From Ancylobacter polymorphus (GTDB lineage Bacteria > Pseudomonadota > Alphaproteobacteria > Rhizobiales > Xanthobacteraceae), in NCBI RefSeq assembly GCF_030813495.1, contig NZ_JAUSUI010000001.1:496001-560000 (forward strand): DNA of 64,000 nucleotides, read 5' to 3'. This document shows positions 30,695 to 40,669 of the stretch, one piece after another. Positions within the stretch are counted from its first letter, which is position 1. Each line of letters starts with the position of its first letter. The translations under genes were made by a program, and so were the position numbers. The notes beneath the pieces are model-generated. The model had not been told where the DNA came from. It searched no databases and saw nothing but the letters and a program-made list of their open reading frames with translations.

Positions 30695-31075
30695 GTGGCC
30701 CAACGCAGCTTCCTGCCCGGCGCCCGCGCCGCCAATGTCATCATCGCGCTCGGCGCCTTCGCCCTCGGCTGGGCAATCTATGTCCGCTATGCGCTGCTGG
30801 AACAGTCCTCGGTCGGTCTTGCCTGCCGGACGCTGGAGACCATGACCTGCGAGACGCGGGCGACGGTGATCGCCCTGTTCAGCCAGTCCGCCTTCGGCAT
30901 TGCCGCGCTGATCGGCGCCACCCTCCAGCTGATCCGCCCCTCGCTTGTCATGTTCACCCTGGCGCTGATGGCGACCTGCGCCGGGCTGGTGGTCTACAAC
31001 AACAACCTCGCCGGCCTCGCCGGCGGGTTGCTGCTCATATCCTTCGCCCGGCCGTGGCGAGGCGCCAGAGGGTAA
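30695..31075 (+). CDS. Hypothetical four-helix membrane protein
   Basis: Family not recognised. The 126-residue product has about four hydrophobic spans (VIIALGAFALGWAIYVRYAL, TVIALFSQSAFGIAALIG, LVMFTLALMATCAGLVVYN, NLAGLAGGLLLISF) and a Cys pair in the first loop (CRTLETMTC). The GTG at 30695 is chosen because AGAAGGA lies 7-8 bases upstream; an ATG at 30650 would add 15 basic residues. Its 3' end overlaps the convergent ndvC-like gene by 41 bases. It may be co-transcribed with the EamA gene 65 bases upstream. Confidence 0.65.
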   Translation: MAQRSFLPGARAANVIIALGAFALGWAIYVRYALLEQSSVGLACRTLETMTCETRATVIALFSQSAFGIAALIGATLQLIRPSLVMFTLALMATCAGLVVYNNNLAGLAGGLLLISFARPWRGARG

Positions 31076-32660
31076 GGGCCAGCACCACGAACAGGCTGCC
31101 GGTCCACAGCGCCTGCCAGTTCGCCAGCGTCTCGTTGAGCGGCACATAGAGGCCGGCGGCGAGGAACAGGCCGGCGGCGATCGCCTCCGCCTGCCGCCCC
31201 TCGGTGACGCGTCCGGGCCCGGCCACCACGGCGTAGAAGGCGAAGGCGGTGATGATCGGCGTCAGCCCGGCGAACTGGAAATCCTTGTAGCGCGGATCGA
31301 ACACCAGCCCGAAGCCGATCTGCGCCGCGAGCACGATGACGGCGGCGAGCACCAGCGCGAGGCAGCGGTCGAAGAAGGGCGCACCCGGCGTCGCTTCGCT
31401 GTTGAGCGCCAGTGTCAGGGTGATGAGGCGGGTGCGCCGCCCGACCGCCACCGCGCAGGCGAGCGGCACCAGCAGCGCCAGCCCGACCAGCGCCGCCCCC
31501 CGAATCCAGCCGCCGACGCCGAGGCTTTCGCCGGGCACCGACGCCAGAAGCCGGCCGATCATCAGCCCGGCGAAGAAGGCGATCCCGGCCACCGCCGACC
31601 ATTCCCGAACGCCGAGCGGTCGCCCGCCCGCGCGCCGCCCGGCCCAACCCGCGAGCCCAAAAAGGGCCCCGGCGAAGCCCACGCCGAGCGCCGCCTGCGC
31701 CATCCAATAGGGATGGTCGGACACGGGTTCGCCCCAGGTGAACTTGAACTCGCGGGTATAGGCATCGAGGAAGCCCCAATGGCCGCCCACCGTGCCCTCA
31801 AGCACCCGCTTCCACGGCTGGTCGAAGGCTTCGATAACGTTGAGCCGGTAGTTCTTGGCCTTGGCCAGCGCCAGCAATTCCTGAATCACATTGGCCTGGT
31901 TGGAGGGCGAGGGCAGCGCCCCCTCGCGCATGCGGCCCTCGCTCGGCCAGCCGGTCTCGCCGATGAGAATATCCTTGCCGGCAAATATCTCGCCGACATG
32001 CTCGCGGATCTCGCCGAGATGGGCGACGGAATCCTCCGCCGGCACCGGCATGTCTTCCCAGAAGGGCAGGATATGGACGGTGACGAAATCCACCGAATCC
32101 GCGAGCGAGCGGTTGCGCTCCCAGAACTCCCAGACATCGGCATAGGTGACGGGGACTTCCGGCGGAATCTTCGCCTTCACCTCTTTCAGGAAGCCGGCAA
32201 TGTCATTGGCCGATTGCTCGCCGCGCAGCAGAACCTCATTGCCGACGATGACGGCCTTGACGACATCGGGGTTCTCCCTCGCCGCCTTGATGCCGCCTTC
32301 GATCTCGGCACGGTTGCGCACGGGATCGGCGGCGATCCAGATGCCCTGGAGCACGGTGAGGCCGTGCTTGCGGGCGAGTTCCGGCACGGCGGCAAGGCCG
32401 GCCTGGATCGAGGAATAGGTCCGCACACACTGCGTGATCTTGGAAAGGAGGGCGAGATCATCGTCGATCTGCGCCGGCGAGAAGGCCACATCCTCGGTGA
32501 ACGGGCTCTGCCCAGGACGGAACGGGGCATAGGAAACGCAGGGCAGCTTCTCGCTCGCCGCCACCGGGGCGAAGGGCGCCGGCACCGGCTGCCCGAGCCA
32601 CGCCCAGATAGCGACAATCGCCGCGCAGACGAGGGCGGCGAGGGCAAGGGGCAGTCGCAT
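31035..32660 (-). CDS. ndvC: NdvC-like membrane protein with GH17 glucanase/transglycosylase domain
   Basis: Homologue of Bradyrhizobium NdvC, required there for the beta-(1,6) linkages of cyclic beta-(1,3),(1,6)-glucan. The 541-residue protein has an N-terminal membrane anchor (LPLALAALVCAAIVAIWAWL), a GH17-like domain (about residues 40-310) and a C-terminal block of about eight membrane helices. GH17 catalytic glutamates appear intact: acid/base E142 in IVGNEVLLRG and nucleophile E235 in GETGWPSEG. This suggests a transglycosylase or branching activity on glucan in the periplasm. I chose the ATG at 32660, with GGCGGAG 9 bases upstream; an ATG at 32669 is also possible. Confidence 0.85.
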   Translation of the reverse strand: MRLPLALAALVCAAIVAIWAWLGQPVPAPFAPVAASEKLPCVSYAPFRPGQSPFTEDVAFSPAQIDDDLALLSKITQCVRTYSSIQAGLAAVPELARKHGLTVLQGIWIAADPVRNRAEIEGGIKAARENPDVVKAVIVGNEVLLRGEQSANDIAGFLKEVKAKIPPEVPVTYADVWEFWERNRSLADSVDFVTVHILPFWEDMPVPAEDSVAHLGEIREHVGEIFAGKDILIGETGWPSEGRMREGALPSPSNQANVIQELLALAKAKNYRLNVIEAFDQPWKRVLEGTVGGHWGFLDAYTREFKFTWGEPVSDHPYWMAQAALGVGFAGALFGLAGWAGRRAGGRPLGVREWSAVAGIAFFAGLMIGRLLASVPGESLGVGGWIRGAALVGLALLVPLACAVAVGRRTRLITLTLALNSEATPGAPFFDRCLALVLAAVIVLAAQIGFGLVFDPRYKDFQFAGLTPIITAFAFYAVVAGPGRVTEGRQAEAIAAGLFLAAGLYVPLNETLANWQALWTGSLFVVLALTLWRLATAGRRI

Positions 32661-32919
32661 GCGAGACATCTCCGCCAGGGACGCGCCGAGTGGGCTCGGT
32701 CGCGAGGGGCTTCGTCGAAGGGCGTGGGCACGGTGTTCCGGCTCGTCCACCCTGCCGGGTAACGGGGCTTTGCGGCCACGGCAAGAGGCGTGTGCAAAGC
32801 TATGAAATTTTGCGCCGCCTGCGCCGCTCGGCGCCCGCCGTCATGCTGACAAATTCGATTGCTTCTCCTACTGTCCTCGCCGGTCCGGTGTTTCCTCTTT
32901 TGCGTGTGACGTTTCTCCC

Positions 32920-33396
32920 ATGGTGTGCTCCGTACGTCCCTTCGCCGCCGCCCTGCTCGGTGGCCTGATCCTGATGTCTGCAGCGGCCGGCGGCGCGTGG
33001 GCGCAAAGCGCTCCCCCGGAGCAGAAGGCCGCCGAACAGAAGTCGCCGGAGGAGCAGGCAAAGGAAGAGGCGCAGCGCCGCTCGGTGGAGGAATATGCCG
33101 AGGCGGCCAAGCTGCCGGGCAATGCCGGCCTGCCGGAATGCGTGTGGTCCGGGCGGCGGATCGCCATGCTGCTGTGGCGCGACGACATCGACACCGCCCG
33201 CCGGCATCTCGAACTCTATGAGCGCTTCGGCTGCCCGACCGAGCACCTGAAGATCGCGTTCCGCTGCCTCGTCCGCCAGGGCAATATCGACAGCAAGGCG
33301 CAGGAGCGCCTGTCCGAACGCGTGCATGCCTGCTGGGTCAATCCGGACGCACAGCCCGCCACCGCGACGCCCGCGCCTGCTGCACCTGCGCAATGA
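32920..33396 (+). CDS. Small secreted protein of the beta-glucan locus (NdvD-position)
   Basis: The 158-residue product starts with a signal peptide (FAAALLGGLILMSAAAGGAWA, cleavage near residue 28), then a charged Glu/Lys/Gln segment, a compact core with four cysteines (LPECVWSGRRIAML, YERFGCPTEHLKIAFRCLV, RVHACWV), and an Ala/Pro tail. Even cysteine count suggests periplasmic disulfides. Proteins of this kind are annotated as beta-(1,3),(1,6)-glucan biosynthesis proteins. In Bradyrhizobium a third gene, ndvD, lies between ndvB and ndvC, the position occupied here. Identity with NdvD is inference from position. Confidence 0.65.
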   Translation: MVCSVRPFAAALLGGLILMSAAAGGAWAQSAPPEQKAAEQKSPEEQAKEEAQRRSVEEYAEAAKLPGNAGLPECVWSGRRIAMLLWRDDIDTARRHLELYERFGCPTEHLKIAFRCLVRQGNIDSKAQERLSERVHACWVNPDAQPATATPAPAAPAQ

Positions 33397-33564
33397 ATCC
33401 GCGCCGCGGCCCCCGGCGTGTCATCGGCGCGTCATGGGGCCGCCATAGTGGGGAACCATTCTCCCACTGACGCATTCTTCGCTGCAGAGCGGCATTGTCG
33501 GCAGGCGTGACGCGCTGTGGCGCGCCGCGGCAAAGATCGTGCTGCACGTGCGTTGAAACTGTAT

Positions 33565-33570
33565 TATAAT
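33565..33570 (+). promoter_or_regulatory. Candidate -10 element upstream of ndvB-like gene
   Basis: A perfect TATAAT in an AT-rich patch within otherwise GC-rich sequence, 38 bases before the ndvB-like ATG. No good -35 lies 16-18 bases upstream, so an activator may be needed. Only visual support. Confidence 0.35.
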
Positions 33571-33607
33571 CCACCTGTCAGCCTCCCCTTTATCGTGGGT
33601 TTGTCTC

Positions 33608-36250
33608 ATGCGCCCCGCCATTCGTGTCGCTGCCGCAGCCGTTGCGGTTGTGACGTGCGTCCATGCCTTTGTCTGGCTGGCTCTGCGTCAGGAGGTTTCC
33701 GCTCCCGCCGCACCCGATCGCTTCCAAAGCATGTCGTTCGCGCCCTATGGCCGCGACGCCAACCCGGATAAGGGTGAGCCGACCACCGAGGCGCAGATCC
33801 GCGCCGATGTGGAGGCGGTGGCGCCCTATACGCGCGGCGTGCGTACCTATGCCTCGACCGGCAATCTCGATCTGGTCGCGAAGATCGCCGCCGAGAAGGG
33901 GCTGAAGACCACGGTCGGCGCCTGGCTGGACGAGGACGAGTCGCGCAACGAGCGCGAAATCGCCAACGCCATCGAGGTCGCGAAGAAGAATTCGAACGTC
34001 GTCGGCATCGTGGTCGGCAACGAGTCGATCCTGCGCGCCGAACGCACGCCCGAGCAGCTGATCGAGACGATCCGCCGGGTGAAGCGCGAGACCAATGTGC
34101 CGGTAACCACCGGCGAAACCTGGGACGTGTGGCTCGACCACCCCGAGCTGGTTTCCGCCGTCGACTACATCGCCGCTCACATGCTGCCCTATTGGGAGGG
34201 CGTGACGCCGGAGCAGGTGGTCGACCACACCATCGCCATCTATGACCGCCTGCGCGCCACCTATCCCGGCAAGCGCATCGTCATCGCCGAGTTCGGCTGG
34301 CCGAGCCAGGGCTATAATCGCGACAGCGCCATCCCCGGCGAGGTGGAACAGGCGCAGATCATCCGCACCTTCGCCGCCCGCGCCGATGCGCTCGGCATCG
34401 AATACAACCTCATCGAGGCGTTCGACGCGCCGTGGAAAAGCTTCGAGGGCAGCGTCGGCCAGTACTGGGGCATTCTCGACGCCAACCGCGTCGCGAAATT
34501 CCCGATGGCCGGCCCGATCACCCCCTCGACCTACAACGCCACCGCCGCCATCGCGCTGCTGCTCGGCATCGCCTTCTCGCTGCCCGTGTTCCGCTTCGCC
34601 CGCCTCACCCTGCTGCAGGCGCTGGTGATGGTCGGCGCGGCCAACCTTGCCGGCGCCTGGGTGGCGACCGTCACCGACCACTGGCTGACGCATTATGTCG
34701 TTGGCGGCAACATGGTGACCATGGTCGTCAGTCTGGTGCTGCTGGTGCCGCTCGTCATCGTCATGCTCTACCGGGTGGAGGAACTCTCCACCATCGCCTT
34801 CGGCCGCACCCCGCGCCGGCTGCTGCGCAAGGAAAACGCGTCCGCGCCCTCGCGCACGCCCAAGGTATCGATCCACATCCCGGCCTATAAGGAGCCGCCG
34901 GAGATGCTGAAGCAGACGCTCGACAGCGTCGCCCGGCTGAACTGGCCGAACTTCGAATGCCTGGTCATCATCAACAACACGCCCGACCCGGCCTTCTGGG
35001 AGCCGATCGAAGCCCATTGTCGCGAACTGGGTGAGCGCTTCAAGTTCATCAACCTGCCCAAGGTGGCAGGCTTCAAGGCCGGCGCGCTGCGCGAGGCCAT
35101 GCTGCAGACCGCGCCGGACGCCGAGATCATCGGCATCATCGACGCCGACTATGTCGTCGATCCGAACTGGCTGATGAACCTCGTGCCGACCTTCGAAGAC
35201 CCGACCGTCGGCATCGTCCAGGCGCCGCAGGACCACCGCGACGCCGACCGTAGCCTGCTGCACGAGGCGATGAACACCGAATATGCCGGCTTCTTCGACA
35301 TCGGCATGGTCCAGCGCAACGAGCATGACGCCATCGTCGTGCACGGCACCATGTGCCTGATGCGCCGCGCCGCCATGGTCGAGGCCGGCGACTGGTCGAG
35401 CGACACGATCTGCGAGGACACCGATCTCGGCCTCGCCATCGTCGAGCGCGGCTGGAAGAGCCATTACACCAATGAGCGCTATGGCTGGGGCCTGCTGCCG
35501 GACGACTTCGCCTCGTTCAAGAAGCAGCGCCACCGCTGGGCCTATGGCGGCATGCAGATCATCAAGAAGCATTGGCGCCGCATGCTGCCCAATGCCGGCA
35601 CCCGTCTCACCCCGGCGCAGCGCCGCGAGTTCAGCATCGGCTGGGTGAGCTGGCTCGGCTCGGAAAGCGTCGGCGCGCTGGTGGCGATCCTGTCGCTGCT
35701 CTGGGTGCCCTTCGTGCTTGGCCTCGGCATCGCCGTGCCGCAGCGCATCCTCACCATCCCGATCGTGTTCTGCTTCGGCATCTACCTGCTGCACTTCATC
35801 GCGCTCTACCGCCTGCGCGTCGCCACGACGCCGGTGCGCATGATCGGCGCCGCCTTCGCGGCGATGGCGGTGCAGTTCACCGTGGCCAAGGCGGTCTATG
35901 ACAGCTTCCGCTACAAGGACCTCGCCTTTGCCCGCACCGCCAAGGGCTCGTGGCTGGCCGACGCCGCCCGCGCCTTCCCGGCGCTGCCGGAAGCGATCAT
36001 CGGTGCCGGGCTGATGCTCGCCGCGATCGGGCTGCGGCTGACCAATTGGCACGCCGTAGTAGAGGTCGATCTGTTCGCCCTGGCGCTGGCGATCCAGAGC
36101 CTGCCCTTCCTGGCGGCTGCCGGCATCGGCTGGCTGGAAGGCTCGCCGCTCAACTCCTTCGCCACCTGGCGCGCCCTGCGCGGCCGCGCGCTGGCGCTGT
36201 TGCCGGGCCGCTCGGCCCAGCCTCAGGCGCTGCCGGAGGAGATCGGCTGA
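33608..36250 (+). CDS. ndvB: NdvB-like beta-glucan synthase: GH17 domain fused to processive GT2 synthase
   Basis: Membrane synthase of beta-(1,3)-linked glucan from UDP-glucose, 880 residues, the size of Bradyrhizobium NdvB. Order: N-terminal anchor (residues 5-27), periplasmic GH17-like domain (about 38-300; E139 in VVGNESILR, E228 in IAEFGWPSQG), membrane helices (about 310-395), cytoplasmic GT2 domain (about 418-650; first Asp region IPAYKEPPEML, D512-A-D514, CEDTDLGLAIVERGW, Q640-x2-RW in KKQRHRWAYGG), then more membrane helices. The synthase motifs are complete. The tethered GH17 domain probably cyclises or remodels the chain. An intrinsic terminator follows. Confidence 0.9.
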   Translation: MRPAIRVAAAAVAVVTCVHAFVWLALRQEVSAPAAPDRFQSMSFAPYGRDANPDKGEPTTEAQIRADVEAVAPYTRGVRTYASTGNLDLVAKIAAEKGLKTTVGAWLDEDESRNEREIANAIEVAKKNSNVVGIVVGNESILRAERTPEQLIETIRRVKRETNVPVTTGETWDVWLDHPELVSAVDYIAAHMLPYWEGVTPEQVVDHTIAIYDRLRATYPGKRIVIAEFGWPSQGYNRDSAIPGEVEQAQIIRTFAARADALGIEYNLIEAFDAPWKSFEGSVGQYWGILDANRVAKFPMAGPITPSTYNATAAIALLLGIAFSLPVFRFARLTLLQALVMVGAANLAGAWVATVTDHWLTHYVVGGNMVTMVVSLVLLVPLVIVMLYRVEELSTIAFGRTPRRLLRKENASAPSRTPKVSIHIPAYKEPPEMLKQTLDSVARLNWPNFECLVIINNTPDPAFWEPIEAHCRELGERFKFINLPKVAGFKAGALREAMLQTAPDAEIIGIIDADYVVDPNWLMNLVPTFEDPTVGIVQAPQDHRDADRSLLHEAMNTEYAGFFDIGMVQRNEHDAIVVHGTMCLMRRAAMVEAGDWSSDTICEDTDLGLAIVERGWKSHYTNERYGWGLLPDDFASFKKQRHRWAYGGMQIIKKHWRRMLPNAGTRLTPAQRREFSIGWVSWLGSESVGALVAILSLLWVPFVLGLGIAVPQRILTIPIVFCFGIYLLHFIALYRLRVATTPVRMIGAAFAAMAVQFTVAKAVYDSFRYKDLAFARTAKGSWLADAARAFPALPEAIIGAGLMLAAIGLRLTNWHAVVEVDLFALALAIQSLPFLAAAGIGWLEGSPLNSFATWRALRGRALALLPGRSAQPQALPEEIG

Positions 36251-36291
36251 CACTGCAGGAGGGCCCGCCCTCCTCGCATCGTGCATAAAGA

Positions 36292-36325
36292 AAGCCCCGG
36301 AAGCGATTCCGGGGCTTTTGTTTTT
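36292..36325 (+). terminator. Intrinsic terminator after ndvB-like gene
   Basis: AAGCCCCGGAA (36292-36302) pairs perfectly with TTCCGGGGCTT (36307-36317) across a GCGA tetraloop, followed by TTTGTTTTT. The upstream A-rich stretch lets it act on the minus strand also, where the VOC gene ends at 36346. Confidence 0.9.
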
Positions 36326-36345
36326 CATCTCAGGATTGGTTCGGA

Positions 36346-37215
36346 TCAAGTCGCCGCTTCGAACACCAGCGTCGCTCCCAGCGCCGCTTTCGGGCCGACC
36401 ACGACCACGCCTTCAATATCCTCCACCGACATGCGGGACGAAGACACCCGCCGGCGCAGCCGGTCCATATCCGCGACCCCGAAGCGCACAGCGGCGAGGC
36501 GCAGCCCCGGCCCGGACGGTGCCGGCACCCCGAAGCGCTGGGTGAACAATGCGTCGCTCATCACGTCGATATCGCCGCGCGGGGTCTTGAGGATGTACCA
36601 GCCTTCGACCGCCCGCCGCGCATCCATGCCGGCGAAATTGGCGAGAAAGCCGGTATGGGCCGCCGGGTCGGCGGCGGTCATCACCACGCCCACCACGCTC
36701 TGTGCGCCATTCATGTGCCGCTGCAGATCCACGGACCAGAAATTCTCCGGGAATATCTGCTGGCAGGTGAAGAAGCCGGCATGCGGCGAGGCCCGGTCGC
36801 GCGCATAGGCGAGGTTGAAGGCGACCTTGACGCCCACGCCGTCGAGCCGCTTGCCCTCCCGCTCGAAGCTGAAAAGGTCGATGCCGCCGATCCCGGCCGT
36901 GTCGAACTCCAGCTTGTCGATCGCAGCGTCCCGCCCTTCCAGCACCAGCATGGAAAGGCCGGGACCGACCTCGGCGAGGAAATCGCGGTTGAACGCGCCG
37001 AAGGAAAAGCGCGTCACGTCCTGTGGCGGGATCTTCTCGGCGTCGGCGATCTCAAGCAATTCGACGAAGAAGCCCGGCAGCTGCACGATGCGGTTGTCGG
37101 TGCCCCAGGGATGGCGGTTGCGGGTGCCGACCGTGAAGCCGAGCATGTCGTAAAGTTCGCCCGCCGCCTCGAGGTCGCGGACGACATGGACGACGTGATC
37201 AAGACCGCGCTCCAC
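36346..37215 (-). CDS. VOC-superfamily (glyoxalase-like domain) protein
   Basis: Predicted protein of 289 residues with a glyoxalase_3-like beta-alpha-beta-beta-beta fold. The N-terminus reads LDHVVHVVRDLEAAGELYDM, then LGFTVGTRNRHPWGTDNR, in which a His could bind metal. A second half-domain around HAGFFTCQQIFPENFW completes the pair. The substrate is unknown. The GTG at 37215 is preceded by GGGGAG at 9 bases; another GTG two codons upstream is too close to that site. It lies in a tail-to-tail position with the glucan locus and may run with pyrG. Confidence 0.72.
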   Translation of the reverse strand: MERGLDHVVHVVRDLEAAGELYDMLGFTVGTRNRHPWGTDNRIVQLPGFFVELLEIADAEKIPPQDVTRFSFGAFNRDFLAEVGPGLSMLVLEGRDAAIDKLEFDTAGIGGIDLFSFEREGKRLDGVGVKVAFNLAYARDRASPHAGFFTCQQIFPENFWSVDLQRHMNGAQSVVGVVMTAADPAAHTGFLANFAGMDARRAVEGWYILKTPRGDIDVMSDALFTQRFGVPAPSGPGLRLAAVRFGVADMDRLRRRVSSSRMSVEDIEGVVVVGPKAALGATLVFEAAT

Positions 37216-37391
37216 CAGCACCTTCTCCCCTGCTTGCCCGGCACATGCGGCGCCGGGCGAGAATCCCGGCCACCATCAGAGCACGCCGACGGCTGGCGAA
37301 CCAGCCTCGACTGTCGGCGAGGGGGCAGGCATGGGCAAGGTGGCGGCTTGGACGGGGGATCCCTCCCGCCGCGTTCCTGTCGGCACCGGTG

Positions 37392-37418
37392 CTGCGCGCC
37401 CGTCGACAGGGCGCGCAG
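37392..37418 (-). terminator. Strong hairpin 3' of pyrG, possible terminator
   Basis: CTGCGCGCCC and GGGCGCGCAG form a perfect 10-bp stem with a 7-base loop, 31 bases past the pyrG stop. No T-run follows on either strand, so it may be an RNA 3'-end stabiliser or a Rho-assisted stop, or merely a palindrome. Confidence 0.4.
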
Positions 37419-37448
37419 GGTCGAGGGTTACGTTTCGCCGGCCGGCGC

Positions 37449-39089
<1,641 letters not shown>

Positions 39090-39193
39090 CTACCGGCAAA
39101 AACGCGATTCGACGAGGGCCCGCCTTGCCGAACGGGCGCCCGCCTGTGGCTAAACCGAGGGCCGCGCCGACGCTTGTCGACGCGGCTCCGTTA

Positions 39194-39577
39194 TCACTGC
39201 GACTGCGGAGCCTGCGGCGCGGCGGGAGCGGCCGGCGGCGCGGGCTGGGCGGCGTTGAGCTGGTCCAGCACGGAGCCGCCGGGAGCAGGAGCCGAGGGCG
39301 CGCCGGGAACGGCGGCCGGGGCATTGAAAATCGTCGTCGGACCGCGGCCCCAACCGGCGAGAATGGTGAGCGACAGGCTGGTGATGAAGAACAAACCGGC
39401 CAGAATCGCCGTCGCGCGGGTCAGCACATTGGCCGTGCCGCGCGCGCTGAAGAAGCCGCCGCCACCGCCTCCCCCGCCGCCAATGCCGAGCCCGCCCCCT
39501 TCGGAACGCTGAATCAGCACCACGCCGATCAGGGCCAGCACGACCATGAGATGGATGACGATGAGTACGGTTTGCAT
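39194..39577 (-). CDS. secG: Preprotein translocase subunit SecG
   Basis: Small partner of SecYE in the inner membrane export channel. The 127-residue protein has two membrane helices (LIVIHLMVVLALIGVVLIQ and AILAGLFFITSLSLTILAGW), linked by the hallmark Gly-rich cytoplasmic loop (QRSEGGGLGIG followed by a run of Gly, then FFSARGTANVLTRATA). The C-terminus is an Ala/Pro-rich tail ending AAPQAPQSQ, usual in alphaproteobacteria. It follows tpiA on the same strand. Confidence 0.95.
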   Translation of the reverse strand: MQTVLIVIHLMVVLALIGVVLIQRSEGGGLGIGGGGGGGGGFFSARGTANVLTRATAILAGLFFITSLSLTILAGWGRGPTTIFNAPAAVPGAPSAPAPGGSVLDQLNAAQPAPPAAPAAPQAPQSQ

Positions 39578-39671
39578 CTGACGCCTTCAAAATGCTCATG
39601 CAGCGGCACGCGAGCCCAATCCTGAACTCGCCCGCCGCACGTGTTGGGCGCGTTCCTACACGATTGCGCCC

Positions 39672-39725
39672 GGCGTTTCCAGCCGCCCGACCACAGGGAT
39701 TGTTGGCGGGCGGCCGGAAGGCGCC
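39672..39725 (-). repeat. Large imperfect hairpin between tpiA and secG
   Basis: TTCC-A-GCCGCCCG (39677-39689) pairs with CGGGCGGC-C-GGAA (39707-39719), twelve pairs with one mismatch. Outer GGCG/CGCC arms extend it. It starts 4 bases after the tpiA stop and lacks a T-run. It may separate or stabilise tpiA mRNA ahead of secG. Confidence 0.5.
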
Positions 39726-39728
39726 GCG

Positions 39729-40484
39729 CTACAGATAGGCACGCGCAATGGCGAGAAAAGACTCCGCCTTCAGGCTGGCACCGCCGACCAGCGCGCCGTC
39801 CACATCGGCGATGGACAGGATGTCGCCCGCGTTCTCCGGTTTGACCGAGCCGCCATAGAGCAGGCGCACCCCGTGGCCCTCGGCTCCGAAGCGGGCGACC
39901 AGTTCGCCGCGCAGCAGCGCGTGCATCTCGGCGATGTCGCCAGCGGTCGGCGTCAGCCCGGTGCCGATCGCCCAGACCGGCTCATAGGCGACCACAAGAT
40001 TGGCGGCGCTGGCCCCGTCGGGCACTGAGCCGGCGAGCTGGGAGCGGACCACGTCAAGGGCCCGGAACGCCTCCCGCTCAGAACGGGTCTCGCCGACGCA
40101 GAGAATGGCGATAAGGCCGGCACGCCAAGCCGCCTCGACCTTCGCCCGCGCCAGCGCGTCGGTCTCACCATGTTCGGACCGGCGCTCGGAATGGCCGAGA
40201 ATGACCGCGGTGGCGCCGGTGTCGGCGATCATCTCGGCAGAGATGTCACCCGTGTAGGCCCCGGCGGCCTTAGGGTGGCAATCCTGCCCGCCAATGCCGA
40301 TGCGGGTGCCCAGCGCCGCGACCGCCATGGCCGACATGACGGTGGCGGGCGGACAGACCAGTAGGTCGACCTGCGCCCTGAGCGCGGGATCGTAGCCCGC
40401 GCTGATGCGGCCGAACTCGGCTATGGATGCCTTGAGGCCGTGCATTTTCCAATTGCCGGCCACCAGCGGACGACGCTTCGACAT
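39729..40484 (-). CDS. tpiA: Triosephosphate isomerase
   Basis: Interconverts dihydroxyacetone phosphate and glyceraldehyde-3-phosphate. The TIM-barrel protein of 251 residues has the catalytic lysine in [10 protein letters not shown], catalytic His in [10 protein letters not shown], catalytic Glu in [13 protein letters not shown] and phosphate loop [12 protein letters not shown] chose the ATG at 40484 with AAGGTGAG 7 bases upstream; a GTG four codons earlier overlaps that site. It is divergent from the ppiD-like gene. Confidence 0.97.
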   Translation of the reverse strand: MSKRRPLVAGNWKMHGLKASIAEFGRISAGYDPALRAQVDLLVCPPATVMSAMAVAALGTRIGIGGQDCHPKAAGAYTGDISAEMIADTGATAVILGHSERRSEHGETDALARAKVEAAWRAGLIAILCVGETRSEREAFRALDVVRSQLAGSVPDGASAANLVVAYEPVWAIGTGLTPTAGDIAEMHALLRGELVARFGAEGHGVRLLYGGSVKPENAGDILSIADVDGALVGGASLKAESFLAIARAYL

Positions 40485-40669
40485 GCCGTCACTCACCTTT
40501 CACACAAATGCCACGCAGCACACCTCATAGCAGAGTGTCGCAGCGTGAACAGGGTATCGTGACGCCGGCAAATGCCGCGCTGTGCCGTTGCGGCGACGGG
40601 GACGCCTCCCTATTATGCGCGCCTTTCGCGCCCCGGGCCGTCGCCCGCACGACGCCAGACGAGAATCAT

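Noticed and set aside
33590..36349. Minus-strand frame of about 900 codons opposite the ndvB-like gene
   Set aside because: Antisense artefact in GC-rich sequence; the plus strand has GH17 and GT2 motifs.
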